In this document: one piece after another, positions 12,610 through 25,944 of the stretch
Position numbering within the stretch: position 1 is the first letter of the stretch
How the letters are laid out: the number at the start of each line of letters is the position of its first letter
Origin: Cannabis sativa
Taxonomy: Eukaryota; Streptophyta; Magnoliopsida; Rosales; Cannabaceae
Assembly: GCF_029168945.1 (NCBI RefSeq)
Contig: NC_083602.1
Location: 62,206,600-62,270,599 of the forward strand
DNA: 64,000 nucleotides
Reading direction: 5' to 3'
Position numbers and translations under genes: made by a program
The notes under the pieces: model-generated
Databases searched by the model: none
The model's input: only the letters and a program-made list of their open reading frames with translations
What the model was told of the DNA's origin: nothing

Positions 12610-14534
12610 TGTTGGGTTTTATGCCCTAAATAAAACTCATTTCATATAATCAGATTTACTTATTAATAAAGATCAGAAATAACATTTTATGTTGCATGGT
12701 TCACATGATTTATTTCATGATTATATGTGTATATAATGTATGAATTCTTTTTAAGTCCAGAACATATGGGTTGGTTTAAAGATTATAGTGTTGTCAGCAC
12801 AGTGGAATATAATCTTTATTATATGTTCAAAAGTAGATTCCCTGATTTGTCAGAACACTGGATTTAGACTGACATGGTATAATCAGCGATAGGTATTCTT
12901 ACACCTTGGAAAAGTGTTATGTCCTTTCCAGGACATTGGCAAAGTTTACCAGTATTGGATGTATGGAGTATACATTGGAATGGACCGATATTGAACTTTG
13001 AATTAGATTTTGAAACTTACCGTAAATATCTATTCAATTCAGTATCATAAGTTGATCCTAGATCACATGATCGAAATCCTGATATGGTTAGGCTCAATCT
13101 CAAGAGTGTTATTCGTGTTCTTTGATTTGTTAGTTAAGCCTAGTTTTGTATCTGGGTAATACGTACATTTTGGGAACACGGTAATACAATTGAGTGGGGG
13201 AGCGCTAACATAAATATGGAATCTATAGCTTCTATTTGGCAAATAGAAGTAAAGGATGATTTCCTTCGAGCTTAACCAAACGAAGATAAATGGTGGAGAT
13301 CTCATTTCACTTAGGTGAAATATCATTTATACAGGGTTAAGTGTTTTAAGGATAAAATACATTGTAGGGTGTTACGGTAATTTAATCATGTACAGTGTAA
13401 ATCATCTATATAGAGGATCATTGATCACATTAGGGTTATAACAATGGATAACTAATGACGTGTCTATATCGTGGAACATATAGAGCGTTTCTATATGACT
13501 GAGAGTGCAATTCCAAGTTCTAAGTGTGGATTCAATGAGGAATTAATAAGTTAGGGAATTTACTTGGTAAATTCGGTTCGACTTATTGGAAGCTCGGTTA
13601 TATAGACCCATGGTCCCCATACTAGTTGAGGCCATACTGCTTGTAAGACTCATTTAATTGATTTTAATTAATCAATTATAATTCTAAAAGTTAGACTATG
13701 TCTACTTTATGAATTCTCACAGTTTAAGGATGAAATCGTAAAGAAAAGGGTTTCTAGATTTAATTATTAATTAAGAGACTTTGTATGTCTAATTAATAAT
13801 TATTTTCAATGACAATATTATTTAATAATCTATTTTAGTTATTAAATAATTAGTTTTGGCATTTAAATGATTAGAATTGGAAAAATGGCATTTTTGGAGA
13901 AATTGAAATAAAATTGAGGAAACTGCAAAATATAAGTGAGGCCCATATTCCCTCTATGGCCGAGCACTCCCTTTGTGTTTCCCAATTATTATTTTATTTT
14001 TTAATTGTCATGTAATTGCTAATCAAAGCCTAGCTATAATAGGAAAGTGGTGAATCACACTAAATAAGGCAGTTAATCAATTACACAGTAAAAGAGGAAA
14101 CTGTTTATTTGGAAAGTTGTGCTCTCCCTTCTCCCTATATATAGCAGCCCTTGTTCTCTTCTCTTGTACATCATATATGAATGATAAGCCACGAAATTCA
14201 AGAGAGAAAAAGGGAGAAAATTTCGAAATCCTTGTGAGATGAGTAGTGCCCACAGACATCAAGTTGTATCTCAATCATAGTATGGAAGACTATGGAATTT
14301 CTGCATCAAAGGAGGAGAAAAGAAGATCCAGGTTCAGATCTTGGTGATGCTCTGCTACAGAAAGGAATCAAGGGCTAGAGATCTGAACGGAAGGAGTCAT
14401 ATTATTCCGCTGCACCCACTGTAAGGTTTTCTAACTTTATATGTGTTTATTTTCATTGTTTTAGAATTCATATTAGGTTGTTAATCCAACATACTTGTTA
14501 GTAAATTTAGATCCTGGTAAAATAATTTCCAACA
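12610..14534 (+). mobile_element. Solo LTR C inserted in element B
   Basis: A single 1925-bp LTR, TGTTGGG to CCAACA, flanked by the 5-bp duplication CCCAC (12605-12609 and 14535-14539). No internal region or second LTR is attached, so the rest of the element was lost by LTR-LTR recombination. It is closest in sequence to the 3' LTR of element A. Removing it restores the uninterrupted sequence seen in A near 1129-1140. Confidence 0.93.
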
Positions 14535-14539
14535 CCCAC

Positions 14540-15755
14540 TGCCTCTGTTGTCTTGTCACAACTGAAGAGATCAATACCATTTAGTTTTCTTAGACATAAT
14601 TCACGGTACCTTGTCGTAGTGGGAGAGCTTCTAGGAACTCACCTTCTTATGACTTGGAAGACACTAGTGATTAAAATCCATTATGAGTTTAAACAAGTAA
14701 TGGATTGTCAAGATAAGAAACTAAGAAGAAAAGCCAATAGAACTATGGTTTAATCCATTCACATGGAGTAACCTAAACTTTCTGTTACAAGGATATAAAA
14801 AGAAATTTCGTGTATAAGTCTATTCAATGGACTTAACAAGACTTCTTGTTCCTAGTATTATAGGTTTGAGTTTATTTAAACCTATGGCTTATGGTATACC
14901 TGGTAATTACTTACTCTAATGCAAGCAACTTACTTTAGTAAGATGCTGAAGCATTTTCTTTCTAATGACAATCTATAGAAGCTTCTCGACTTCTAGGCAT
15001 AGATTTTATTTATCTAAGGAAAAGTCTCAACTATTCCAGAAAAGATAAAGTCGTGAAAGAATTTCTTATATCAACAGTGAGAGGTCTCAGATATGCTTTA
15101 GTATGCCTTAGACCAGACACATGCTGTTGAGTGGGAGTAATGAGTAGGTATCAGATTAATCCAGGAGAAGAACATTGGAAGTCAATCAAGTAAATCTTAA
15201 GATTAAGAAGAGGAACTATATGTTAGTCAATAAGGGTGTATTTAAAACTCTTAGACTACACCACATCAGATTTCAAGATTTGCCTTTGTGCTAGAAAATC
15301 TTTCTGATAAGATGGGGATTGCTCTGGGGGGTGGAATAGTGATTTTGGAGAAGTGTAAAAAAAAAACCTATCTGAAGTCTCTAAGTCTACCAGAAAGGGA
15401 CTGAATGTTAAAGTTGCAGGAAAGGTACTTATTCAGTCTAAGGAAAGTTCTATACATTTTTGGCACCATTCCAAATTGCCTTAACTACTAGTGTTATTTC
15501 CTGATTAACCAAAAGTAATTGCCAAAGATATAGAATCCAGTATCCCAAAAAGAGTAGACATATAGAGAGGAATTTCACATTATCAATGATTTTGTGATTA
15601 AGGAAGAGTAATGGTGGAGAAAAGTTTGTGTTTAATTCAACCTTTCAGATCCTATTACGAGGAGTTTACTACTACTACTACACTTGATTTGTATATCAAG
15701 GTGTTGAGATTATTTGAAATGCACTTTTTGTTTTATATTAGTGCAAGTGGGAGTT
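14540..15755 (+). pseudogene. Element B: decayed copia pol, second part (RT end and RNase H)
   Basis: Includes MSRYQINPGEEHWKSIK at 15140-15190, the connection leading into RNase H of copia elements. Traces of the RNase H core follow downstream. The end (GTGCAAGTGGGAGTT) is the polypurine tract next to the 3' LTR. The N-terminal and catalytic parts of reverse transcriptase are not recognisable. Frameshifts and stops are frequent. Confidence 0.8.
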
Positions 15756-15895
15756 TGTTGGATTTTATGCCCTAAATAAAACTTATTTCAATATAATCAG
15801 ATTTACTTATTAATATAGATCAGAAATAACATTTAATGTTGCATGGTTCACATGATTATATGTACATAAAGTATGAATTCATCTGAAACCCTTTT
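15756..15895 (+). mobile_element. 3' LTR of element B, first fragment
   Basis: Starts TGTTGGATTTTATGCCC after the polypurine tract and is cut after 140 bp by element D. It matches the first 140 bp of the 5' LTR at 5837 and resumes at 25950 after one copy of the D target duplication CTTTT (15891-15895). Confidence 0.92.
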
Positions 15896-17787
15896 TGTTG
15901 GAAATTATTTTACCAGGATCTTAGATCTACTCACAAGTATGTTTATTAACATCCTAAATATGAACTTTCTAAAACGATAAAATAAACACATATAAAGTTT
16001 AGGAAACCTTACATTGGGTGCAGCGGAATAATATGACTCCTTCCGTTCAGATATCTAGCCCTTGATTCCTTTCTGTAGCAGAGCATTATCAATATCTGAA
16101 CCTGGATCTCTTTCTCTGAATCTTTGATGCTGAAACTCCTTTGCTGATGATCTTTCTTCACGATCTTCCTCACTATGATTGAGGTATCACTTGATGTGTG
16201 TGGACACTACTCTAATCACTAAGGATTTCGAAATTCTCAAGAGGGAAGAGAAGAAGTGACAGCTAAAGATAGGGAGAGAGAAGGCTCAGGTTTTTCTCTG
16301 AAGGAAAAATAGAAAATTTAAGTGTAATTTTCCTGAAGCCTTCACTATCTATTTATAGCATTCCACTAGGGTTAGGTTTGAATTATTTGTCATTAAAATA
16401 ATGAAAAAATCAGTTTAAATTTCCTACAAAAGTGGCTGGCCCTACACTTAGTGGATTGGGCCTTGCTTTTTGCAATTTTGCAATTTTAACACCTTTTGTA
16501 TCTGATTTTCTCAAAAATACCAATTTCCTAATTCAACCATTTAAATGCCAATTCTAACTATTTAATAACTATAAATAATTATTAAATAATATTGTCATTT
16601 ATCATATTTATTAATTGAACCATACAAAGTATCATAATTAACAAATATGCCCCTATAAACTCTTTCTTTACAATTTCGCCCTTACTTAGTGAAAAATTCA
16701 CAAATAGACATAGTCTAATTTGAGAATTATAATTGATTAATCAAAACCAATTACATGAGTCTTACAAGCAATATTATCTCAACTAGTGGGGGGACCATGG
16801 GTCTATATAACCGAGCTTCCAATAAGTAGATCAAGAATTTAACACTAAAATTCACTAACTTATTAATTCTTCGTTGAATCCACGCATAGAACTTAGAATT
16901 GCACTCTCAGTATATAGAATGCTCTATATGTTCCACCATATAGACACATCATTAGTTATCCATTGTTATAATCCTAATGTGATCACTGATCCTCTATATG
17001 AATGATCTACACTGTAACGGGATTAAATTACCGTTACACCCTACAATGTATTTATTCCTTAAAACACTTGACCCGTATAAATGATATTTCAAATTATGTG
17101 AAATGAGTACTCCACCATTTATGTTCGTTTGGTCAAGCTCGAAGGAGATCATCCTTTGCTTACTATTTGCCGTATAGAAGCTATAGATTCCATGTTTATG
17201 CTAGCGCTCCCACTCAATTGCACTACCGTGTTCCCAAAATGTACGTATCACCCTGACCTAAAAGTAGGCTTAACTAACAAATCAAAGAACACGAATAGCC
17301 TTTCAAGATTGAGCCTAATCATAACAGGATTAAGAACATTTGATCTAGGATCAACTTGGCGATATTGACTTGAATAGATATTACGGTAAGTTTAATAAAT
17401 CTAAGTCAAAGTTCAATATCGGTCCCTTCCGATGCATACTCCATGCATCCAACCTGAGCTTTACTTTAACCAATGTTCTGGAAAGAACATAGTATTTCTC
17501 CAAATACAAGTAAACTCTTGTTGTAGATTATCATATCAGTACAACCCGATGTCTGATAAATCTAGGAAACTTTATTCACATAGTCATGTTTACTTTCCAA
17601 TGTGTTGACGGCACAATAAACGGGATCAAGTATGTGAAAAGGGTTTCAGAATGAATTCATACATTATGTACATATAATCATGAAATAAATCATGTGAACC
17701 ATGCAACATTAAATGTTATTTCGATCTATATTAATAAGTAAATCGATTATATTGAAATGAGTTTTATTTAGGGCATAAAACCCAACA
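15896..17787 (-). mobile_element. 3' LTR of element D
   Basis: A 1892-bp LTR, read on the plus strand from TGTTGGAAAT to ACCCAACA. The polypurine tract lies next to it at 17788-17800. It carries the recurrent 79-codon frame at 17129-17368 on the plus strand, antisense to the element. Confidence 0.9.
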
Positions 17788-20700
17788 AACTCCCACTTGC
17801 ACTAATATAAAACAAAAAGTGCGTTTCAAATAATCTCAACACCTTGATATACAAATCAAGTGTAGTAGTAGTAAACTCCTCGTAATAGGATCTGAAAGGT
17901 TGAATTAAACACAACCTTTTCTCCACCATTACTCTTCCTTAATCACAAAATCATTGATAATGTGAAATTCCTCTCTATATGTTTACCTTGGGATACCGGA
18001 TTCTATATCTTTGGCAACTACTTTTGGTTAATCGAAATTAACACTAGTAGTTTAAGGCAATTTGGAATGGTGCCAAAGATGTATAGAACTTTCCTTAGAC
18101 CGAATAAGTACCTTTCCTCTTGACTTTAACATTCGGCCTCTGCGGTAGACCCAGAGACTTCGATAGGTTTTTACACTTCTCCAAAATCACTATTCCACCC
18201 CCAGTAGTAACCACCATCTTATCGAAAAATTTACTAGCACAAAGGCAAATTTCGAAATTCGATATGGTGTAGTCGAAGAGTTTTAAACACACCCTTATAG
18301 ACTAACATATAGTTCCTCTTCTTAATCTTAAGATTTACTTGATTGTCTTCCAATGTTCTTCTCCCGGGATTAATCGATACCTACTCATTACTCCCACTCA
18401 CCACGGTGTCTGGTCTAAGGCATACAAAAGCATATCCAAGACCTCTCACTGTTGATATAAGAAATTCTTTCATGGCTTTATCTTTTCTGGAATAGTTAAG
18501 ACTTTTCCTTAGATAAATAAAATCTATGCCTAAGAAGTTGTGAAGCTTCTATAGATTGCCATTAGAAAGAAAATGCTTCAGCATCTTACTAAAGTAAGTT
18601 GCTTGCATTAGAGTAAGTAATTACCAGGTATACCACAAGCCATAGGTTTAGATAAACTCAAACCTATAATACTAGGAACAGGAAGTTTTGTTAAGTCAAT
18701 TGAATGGACTTATAAACGAAAATTTCCTTTTATGTCCTTGTAATAGAAAACTTTAGGTTATTCCATGTGAATGGATTAAACCATAGTTCTATTGGCTTTC
18801 TTCTTAGTTTCTTATCTTGACAATCCATTACTTGTTTAAACTCACAATGGATTTTAATCACTAGTGTCTCCCAAGTCATAAGAAGGTGAGTTCCTAGAAA
18901 CTCTCCCACTACGACAAGGTACCGTGAATTATGTCTAAGAAAACTAAATGGTATTAACCTCTTTGGTTGTGACAAGACAACAGAGGCAGTGGGATCATCA
19001 TATTTTATATAAGATGATAGAACACTTTTGGAATCAAGAATTAAATATCTCCTTTATTTGCTACTTGTTTTCAGACTTAGTCATTTTCTTAGAAAAGTAG
19101 TATTTGTTTGAACAAACACTTTCTTATCTATTGACAATGGGATGGTCCACCCCTAATCATTTAGAATAGCTAACAAACCATGGTTAACAGTTCTAGCTTT
19201 TCTTAAGATTTTGATTAGGTCATCCATGAATCTGGTAATGATTTACGTTAAGTATACAACCATTACATCATTCTGAAATTGTATTACCATAGAAGGAATT
19301 AGGCAACGACTAGTAACTAATCATCAATATGCAACTCGAAATTTCTAGGGAGGTAAGTTTGGATATAATTCAAAAATCAATTTAATGATCTTTGAACTGC
19401 ATATCTACTAACTATTTCTCCACCCCTATCGCCCGCAAGATCTTTAACCACATACCTTAATGGTGTTTAACCATTGCTAGAAATTAATGAAATTTTTCAA
19501 ACATTTCAAATTTCTTTGCATAAGGTATAATCTAGAGTTATCGTTTTAAGAATTCAACGAAAAACTCATATCCACCCCTGAATGTACATCCATCTGCGAA
19601 TGAGATGAACTACTTTCAGTGGATATAGGCATATTAACTCTTTGCAGAGATTGATCTTGTCAAATCCATTATGAACAAGATACAAATGCCATAGATTAAA
19701 AAAAATGTGGTAGTGTCTATTGATGACATAGGTTTAGTTACATCAAAGAGTTCTTAGAATACTGCAAGTGGATCCTGGTCACAGAATACCTAACTCATAT
19801 TCCATACAGTTTTAATCCATTAATAGAAGATGGACATTAAACACTTGAGAAAGTGTAACTGTATTGTATTCTGGAATTAGAAATATAAGTAAATTTCTAT
19901 TTGGAATCTAAAATTAAAGTCAAAGACTTAAATTTATACCAAATATTATGAGTAATTCTATCTTGGACCAGCACTACTAATACAAACTCTAAGTCAGATT
20001 TGCCCATACAAGTAGGAGATTTCTAAGATTGAGGATTTATATCAATTGGGAATAGAATTTCGGGATTATAATCATATGCGTCATTTAATTTCTTAAGAGA
20101 AAATATAATGACATGAAATGATTTATAGACCATTCATCCAATGATATGTTATAAAGCTAATTCGAAATGAATAAGCTAAGAGGAATTAGGATAATTTCGT
20201 TTAAAATAAGAATCCAACGATGCTTCGATTAGCGAAAGACAAAGTAATCTTATTTATGTAATCTTCTTGTTTCATATTGTAAAAATACTAGTCTAAGGTG
20301 TCATCAATTGATGAACAGTTAGATGTCGCATATACAATACTTATCTTTCGAGATCTTACACTATTATGTATGTCTAATGGTGAAAATCCACTAGGGATTT
20401 ATCTCATTAGATAAACAAACATGTTGGACCAACAATGAAGATTCGAAATTAAACTACAACTTAATAACAGAAAATAACATGGTTCAATATAAATTCATAC
20501 ACAATTCAGAAATTATAAACATATAGCAAGTAGGAATGACTAGTGAAAATACTAAAACATACAATCCTATATAATTTCCAAGGTTTTCAACAAACTGATA
20601 CAAAGGTCCCGTAGGCGAGAGTCAAAGCATCATTTATTGAATAGAGTTGTCAGCTCATCTAAAATAGAAACCATTCTAGCAAACTTTTATTTCGATCAAA

Positions 20701-20960
20701 ATAAGAATCCAACGTTGTCCCGGTAGGCGAGAGTCAAGGTTATTCTCATTTCATGAGCCTCTACCATTGTTTCATGTTTCATAAGTTTATCTCTAAGTAG
20801 TCACCGTAGGGGAGAGTCTAATAGAGACGAAAACTTACAAAACACTTATCAAATGAAATCTTACGGTGTTAAATGCGTTCAACGAATAACCATCCATAGG
20901 GGGACGAAGTCTGGGTCTCGAGGTTATATTGAAAACATTTAACTTTTGTAAGACCAACAA
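17788..20960 (-). pseudogene. Element D: decayed copia pol
   Basis: Minus-strand remnants of integrase and RNase H regions, collinear with A, B and E. At the KKVFV motif this copy has a glutamine codon (plus-strand TTG at 19108-19110) where A and B have a stop. Small open frames at 18095-18292 and 18730-18975 are fragments in the wrong frame. The conserved GACTCTCGCC-type modules lie at the upstream end, about 20220-20830. Confidence 0.78.
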
Positions 20961-20999
20961 TGGAGATCGAATATCTTAATAATAATCAAGCTCATTATT

Positions 21000-23900
21000 T
21001 AAAGTGAGTTGTATTTTCTTTGATTCCCTTTATTTAATTTATTTATTTTAAATATATATTTATTTAAAATTTCCAATTTAGAATGAAAAATTCTAAATAT
21101 AAATTTTAATTTAATATTTATAAATTTTACTTAGATGGATATGAAAATAATATGAATTATTTCCATCTTAGTAATAATTTCCAATAAATATTTAGAAAAA
21201 TATTCAATTTAAGTTGTTACAAAATTAATATAAATTAATTTACAACTCAAATTTAATTTTCTATAAATATATATTGCATTTCGAAAATTAAAGTATTTAA
21301 GAATACAATTTTCGAAAATGCATGTTAAAATAAAAAATTAATCCTGGAAAAATTATTCTAATTTAATGTTGGCCCAAAATTAATTAATAAAATTAATTTA
21401 CAACAAAAAATATAATTTTTCCTATTTAATTAAATATATAAGAAAAATTTCAAATATTTAAGTATGATGATGAAAATCAACTTAAATATTAATTTTCTAT
21501 TTAATTAAATACACTAGAAAAATACTTCAAGCAAAAATATCATCTATCTAGATTTTCCTTTGACTAATTAATTCAATTTCTAATAATATACTTTAATTCA
21601 ATTTATTTTTAAATTAATCAATAAATGAAAAAATCATTGATTTAAGTTGATCCAAGAATTAATTAAAATAAATAATTAATTTACAACTTAATCTATTTTT
21701 CAAGATAAAATTCGAAATTCTAGCATTTAAGAAATGCAATTTCGAAAATTGATTAATAAAATAAAGAAAAAATATATTTTTGAAAATTATTTAAATTTAG
21801 TTGAAAAATTAAATTTCAACTAAAAATAATTTTCTATTTAATTAAATGTCACGAAAAAGAAATATTTAAGTATGATGGTAAAAATCAACTTAGATATTTA
21901 ATTTTCAAATTAATTAAATGTATTAAATTCAAGAAATAAATAATTAAGTGTAGAGAAGGCTTAATTATTAATTTCTAGTTTAATACTAGGAAAAATATAC
22001 TTAAAATAAATTGTACCAAAATTAATTATTTAAATAATTAATTTCACAATGTATAATATTTTCCTATTTAATATTAGAAATAATAAGTAGTCTAGAAATA
22101 ACTATCTAGAAAATATCTTATTTGACTAAGTATCTTTTCCACAAAATTTGAAAAAATATCTAATTTAAGTTGTACTAGAAAAATCTAGAACTTAAATATT
22201 TTCAAATTTAAATTTAATTAAATATCAAAAATTAAGTTGTAACCACTTAATTCAAAAATATTCCATTTTAAGTTAATATTTGAAAAGATATTAACTTAAA
22301 AAATATCTAAAGAATCTTAATAACCAATGCCTAAAATTCCTCAACTTAATTTTGAAATTTTGAATTCAAAAGATATTCAGATTTAAGTTGGTTAGTTGAA
22401 GATAACTAAATATCAACTTAAATAGGAATATTTAATGAAAAATTTAAATTAAGTTCCAGAAAGAATCTAGATGGTTATAATTCTATATTTAATTAAATAC
22501 AAGAAAATACATATAGTTTAGCTTAGAATAAAAAAAATTCTTTAAACTATTATTTTCTTAAATTAATTTCAAAATAAATGAAATTAATTATGTTGCTAAT
22601 CAATTTTATTAGGTTAAACTAGTGTAATTAACCTAGTACAGTCATTCAAATCAGGCAAATGGGCCTTCACAATTGGGGTGGTTTGTGTGAGGGGGTGCTG
22701 GGTTCAGTATGTCGTACCCACTTCTATGGCTCCCAACTCTCACACAAGGCCCAAAAGAGAGGAATTTAACCTTAATAAGAACAACTGTTATTAATTGAAT
22801 AGGCCCAAAAACTAAATGGGCCTAAATAAATCCTATCAAGAACTATGATAATTTATTTTAGCAACATTAACCTATATGCATCTATAATAAAATTAAACAC
22901 ATAGGCTCACACAGGCACACTTTGGATGGGTCCTATCATGTTGCTAGGTCATACACAGATGAAAGAAGATTGTAAATTATACCTGTTACAAATTATTATC
23001 TTCGACTAAGGAGCCATCGATCATTAGATCCGGCAAAAGGTAACCATGGCTATTTGCAATCAAGTAATAATAGGTTTTGAAAACTTACACATAAGTTAAA
23101 ACACATACTCCCGCAACGAGTTAATTGATAGTTGGAAGTAGGATTTATTTAATTTTAAATAAATAATTTCGAATAAATAAATAATTAAATTAAAAAAAAA
23201 TTTAATATTCGAAAAATAATTTAAAAAAAAATTAATTTGGGAATTTAAAAAAAAAATTAAAATTAAACCTACTTTTTATCTTATATCTATTTAAAATTAC
23301 ATGATTATAAATATCTATTTTAAATTTAAATAAGGTCAAAATATCTTAAAAAGATTAAAAAAAATCTTAAAAGATAAGATATTTTTAAATATCTTAAAAG
23401 ATTTTATAAATATCTTAAAAGATATTTTTAAAATATCTTAAATATCTTAAAAGATATTATAAATATCTAAAAAAAAATCTGACCTTAAATTTAAAAAAAA
23501 TATAATCAAATTTAAAAATAAGATAGATTTTTAAGCAAAAAGATAAATACTAATTCTATTCGAATTCAAATTACACTAATATCTTGAATTAAATTAAAAA
23601 AAATTTAAATTAACTCAAAATGATAATTAGAATTGAATTAGGAATAGTAATAGTATATATACAAAACCATACAAAAAATTGGAAGCTAATTCCATGAAAA
23701 AGTATGAAAAATTGAAGAAAAAAGGAAAAATTCGAAACTGTACGGACAGTTCTGCGATCGCAGGAAACTATCAGCACAGCCCCGATTTTGTCAAATCTTC
23801 AAAAAATCATAACTAATTCAAATAAAATCCAAATTGAGTTCTGTAAAAGGCTAACTTGCTTAATTTTTTCCATACTATCCAATAAAAATAATTCCAGAAG

Positions 23901-24038
23901 CGAAATCACAATTATTTTTCACGAAAATTTCACAAACATCAATCAATCATCAAATAACACTCAATACAACATGATACCATCCAAAGAACATACAAACAAT
24001 CGTTTTAAAGTCCAAATTTCTTGCAAGTAAATCAATTA
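21000..24038 (-). other. AT-rich non-coding spacer of element D
   Basis: About 3 kb of AT-rich sequence between primer site and pol remnant, matching the spacer of E and more distantly that of B. It includes a local AAATATCTTAAAAGAT-type repeat cluster near 23340-23470 that is absent from E. No gene is seen; the 80-codon frame at 23788-24030 adjoins the primer site and lies on the opposite strand. Confidence 0.7.
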
Positions 24039-24055
24039 CCATGGCTCTGATACCA
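24039..24055 (-). other. Primer-binding site of element D
   Basis: On the minus strand TGGTATCAGAGCCATGG, two bases from the LTR end. It matches the usual initiator tRNA-Met primer site of plant copia elements. Confidence 0.88.
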
Positions 24056-24057
24056 GT

Positions 24058-25944
24058 TGTTGGAAATTATTTTACCAGGATCTTAGATCTACTCACAAGT
24101 ATGTTTATTAACATCCTAAATATGAACTTTCTAAAACGATAAAATAAACACATATAAAGTTTAGGAAACCTTACATTGGGTGCAGCGGAATAATATGACT
24201 CCTTCCGGCTCGTATATCTAGCCCTTGATTCCTTTACGTAGCGGAAGCATTATCAATATCTGAACCTGGATCTCTTTCTCTGAATCTTTGATGCTGAAAC
24301 TCCTTTGCTGATGATCTTTCTTCACGATCTTCCTCACTATGATTGAGGTATCACTTGATGTGTGTGGACACTACTCTAATCACTAAGGATTTCGAAATTC
24401 TCAAGAGGGAAGAGAAGAAGTGACAGCTAAAGATAGGGAGAGAGAAGGCTCAGGTTTTTCTCTGAAGGAAAAATAGAAAATTTAAGTGTAATTTTCCTGA
24501 AGCCTTCACTATCTATTTATAGCATTCCACTAGGGTTAGGTTTGAATTATTTGTCATTAAAATAATGAAAAAATCAGTTTAAATTTCCTACAAAAGTGGC
24601 TGGCCCTACACTTAGTGGATTGGGCCTTGCTTTTTGCAATTTTGCAATTTTAACACCTTTTGTATCTGATTTTCTCAAAAATACCAATTTCCTAATTCAA
24701 CCATTTAAATGCCAATTCTAACTATTTAATAACTATAAATAATTATTAAATAATATTGTCATTTATCATATTTATTAATTGAACCATACAAAGTATCATA
24801 ATTAACAAATATGCCCCTATAAACTCTTTCTTTACAATTTCGCCCTTACTTAGTGAAAAATTCACAAATAGACATAGTCTAATTTGAGAATTATAATTGA
24901 TTAATCAAAACCAATTACATGAGTCTTACAAGCAATATTATCTCAACTAATTGGGGGGACCATGGGTCTATATAACCGAGCTTCCAATAAGTAGATCAAG
25001 AATTTAACACTAAAATTCACTAACTTATTAATTCTTCGTTGAATCCACGCATAGAACTTAGAATTGCACTCTCGCATATAGAATGCTCTATATGTTCCAC
25101 CATATAGACATCATTAGTTATCCATTGTTATAATCCTAATGTGATCAATGATCCTCTTATATGAATGATCTACACCGTGATTAAATTACCGTTACACCCT
25201 ACAATGTATTTATTCCTTAAAACACTTGACCCGTATAAATGATATTTCAGCCTTATGTGAAATGAGTACTCCACCATTTATGTTCGTTTGTCAAGCTCGA
25301 AGGAGATCATCCTTTGCTTACTATTTGCCGTAGAAGCTATAGATTCCATGTTTATGCTAGCGCTCCCACTCAATTGCACTACCGTGTTCCCAAAATGTAC
25401 GTATCACCCTGACCTAAAAGTAGGCTTAACTAACAAATCAAAGAACACGAATAGCCTTTCAAGATTGAGCCTAATCATAACAGGATTAAGAACATTTGAT
25501 CTAGGATCAACTTGGCGATATTGACTTGAATAGATATTACGGTAAGTTTAATAAATCTAAGTCAAAGTTCAATATCGGTCCCTTCCGATGCATACTCCAT
25601 GCATCCAACCTGAGCTTTACTTTAACCAATGTTCTGGAAAGAACATAGTATTTCTCCAAATACAAGTAAACTCTTGTTGTAGATTATCATATCAGTAAAA
25701 CCCTATGTCTGATAAATCTAGGAAACTTTATTCACATAGTCATGTTTACTTTCCAATGTGTTGACGGCACAATAAACAGGATCAAGTATGTGAAAAGGGT
25801 TTCAGATGAATTCATACATTATGTACATATAATCATGAAATAAATCATGTGAACCATGCAACATTAAATGTTATTTCTGATCTATATTAATAAGTAAATC
25901 TGATTATATTGAAATGAGTTTTATTTAGGGCATAAAACCCAACA
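24058..25944 (-). mobile_element. 5' LTR of element D
   Basis: An 1887-bp LTR whose sequence matches 15896-17787 except for scattered differences. Many of these are CAG/CTG versus CG exchanges occurring in either LTR. The 79-codon antisense frame seen in sister LTRs is altered at its start here (25288-25524) by a short deletion. Confidence 0.9.

Larger units (their letters stand above)
15896..25944 (-). mobile_element. Element D: complete copia LTR retrotransposon, reversed, nested in the B 3' LTR
   Basis: A 10,049-bp element with LTRs at 15896-17787 and 24058-25944 and a perfect duplication CTTTT (15891-15895, 25945-25949). From its own 5' end it holds an LTR, primer site, AT-rich spacer, decayed pol, polypurine tract and LTR. 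It is close to element E along its whole length. Many positions where E, A and B read CAG or CTG read CG or CGG here (see findings), so its base sequence should be treated with caution. No intact open frame is present. Confidence 0.93.

Noticed and set aside
18730..18975. Recurring MSQPKR...VVVGEFLGTHLL frame (also 35848-36048 and 14553-14753) as a small conserved gene
   Set aside because: The neighbouring frame gives the copia hinge RSGRVSRN, so this is an out-of-frame reading of the decayed pol.
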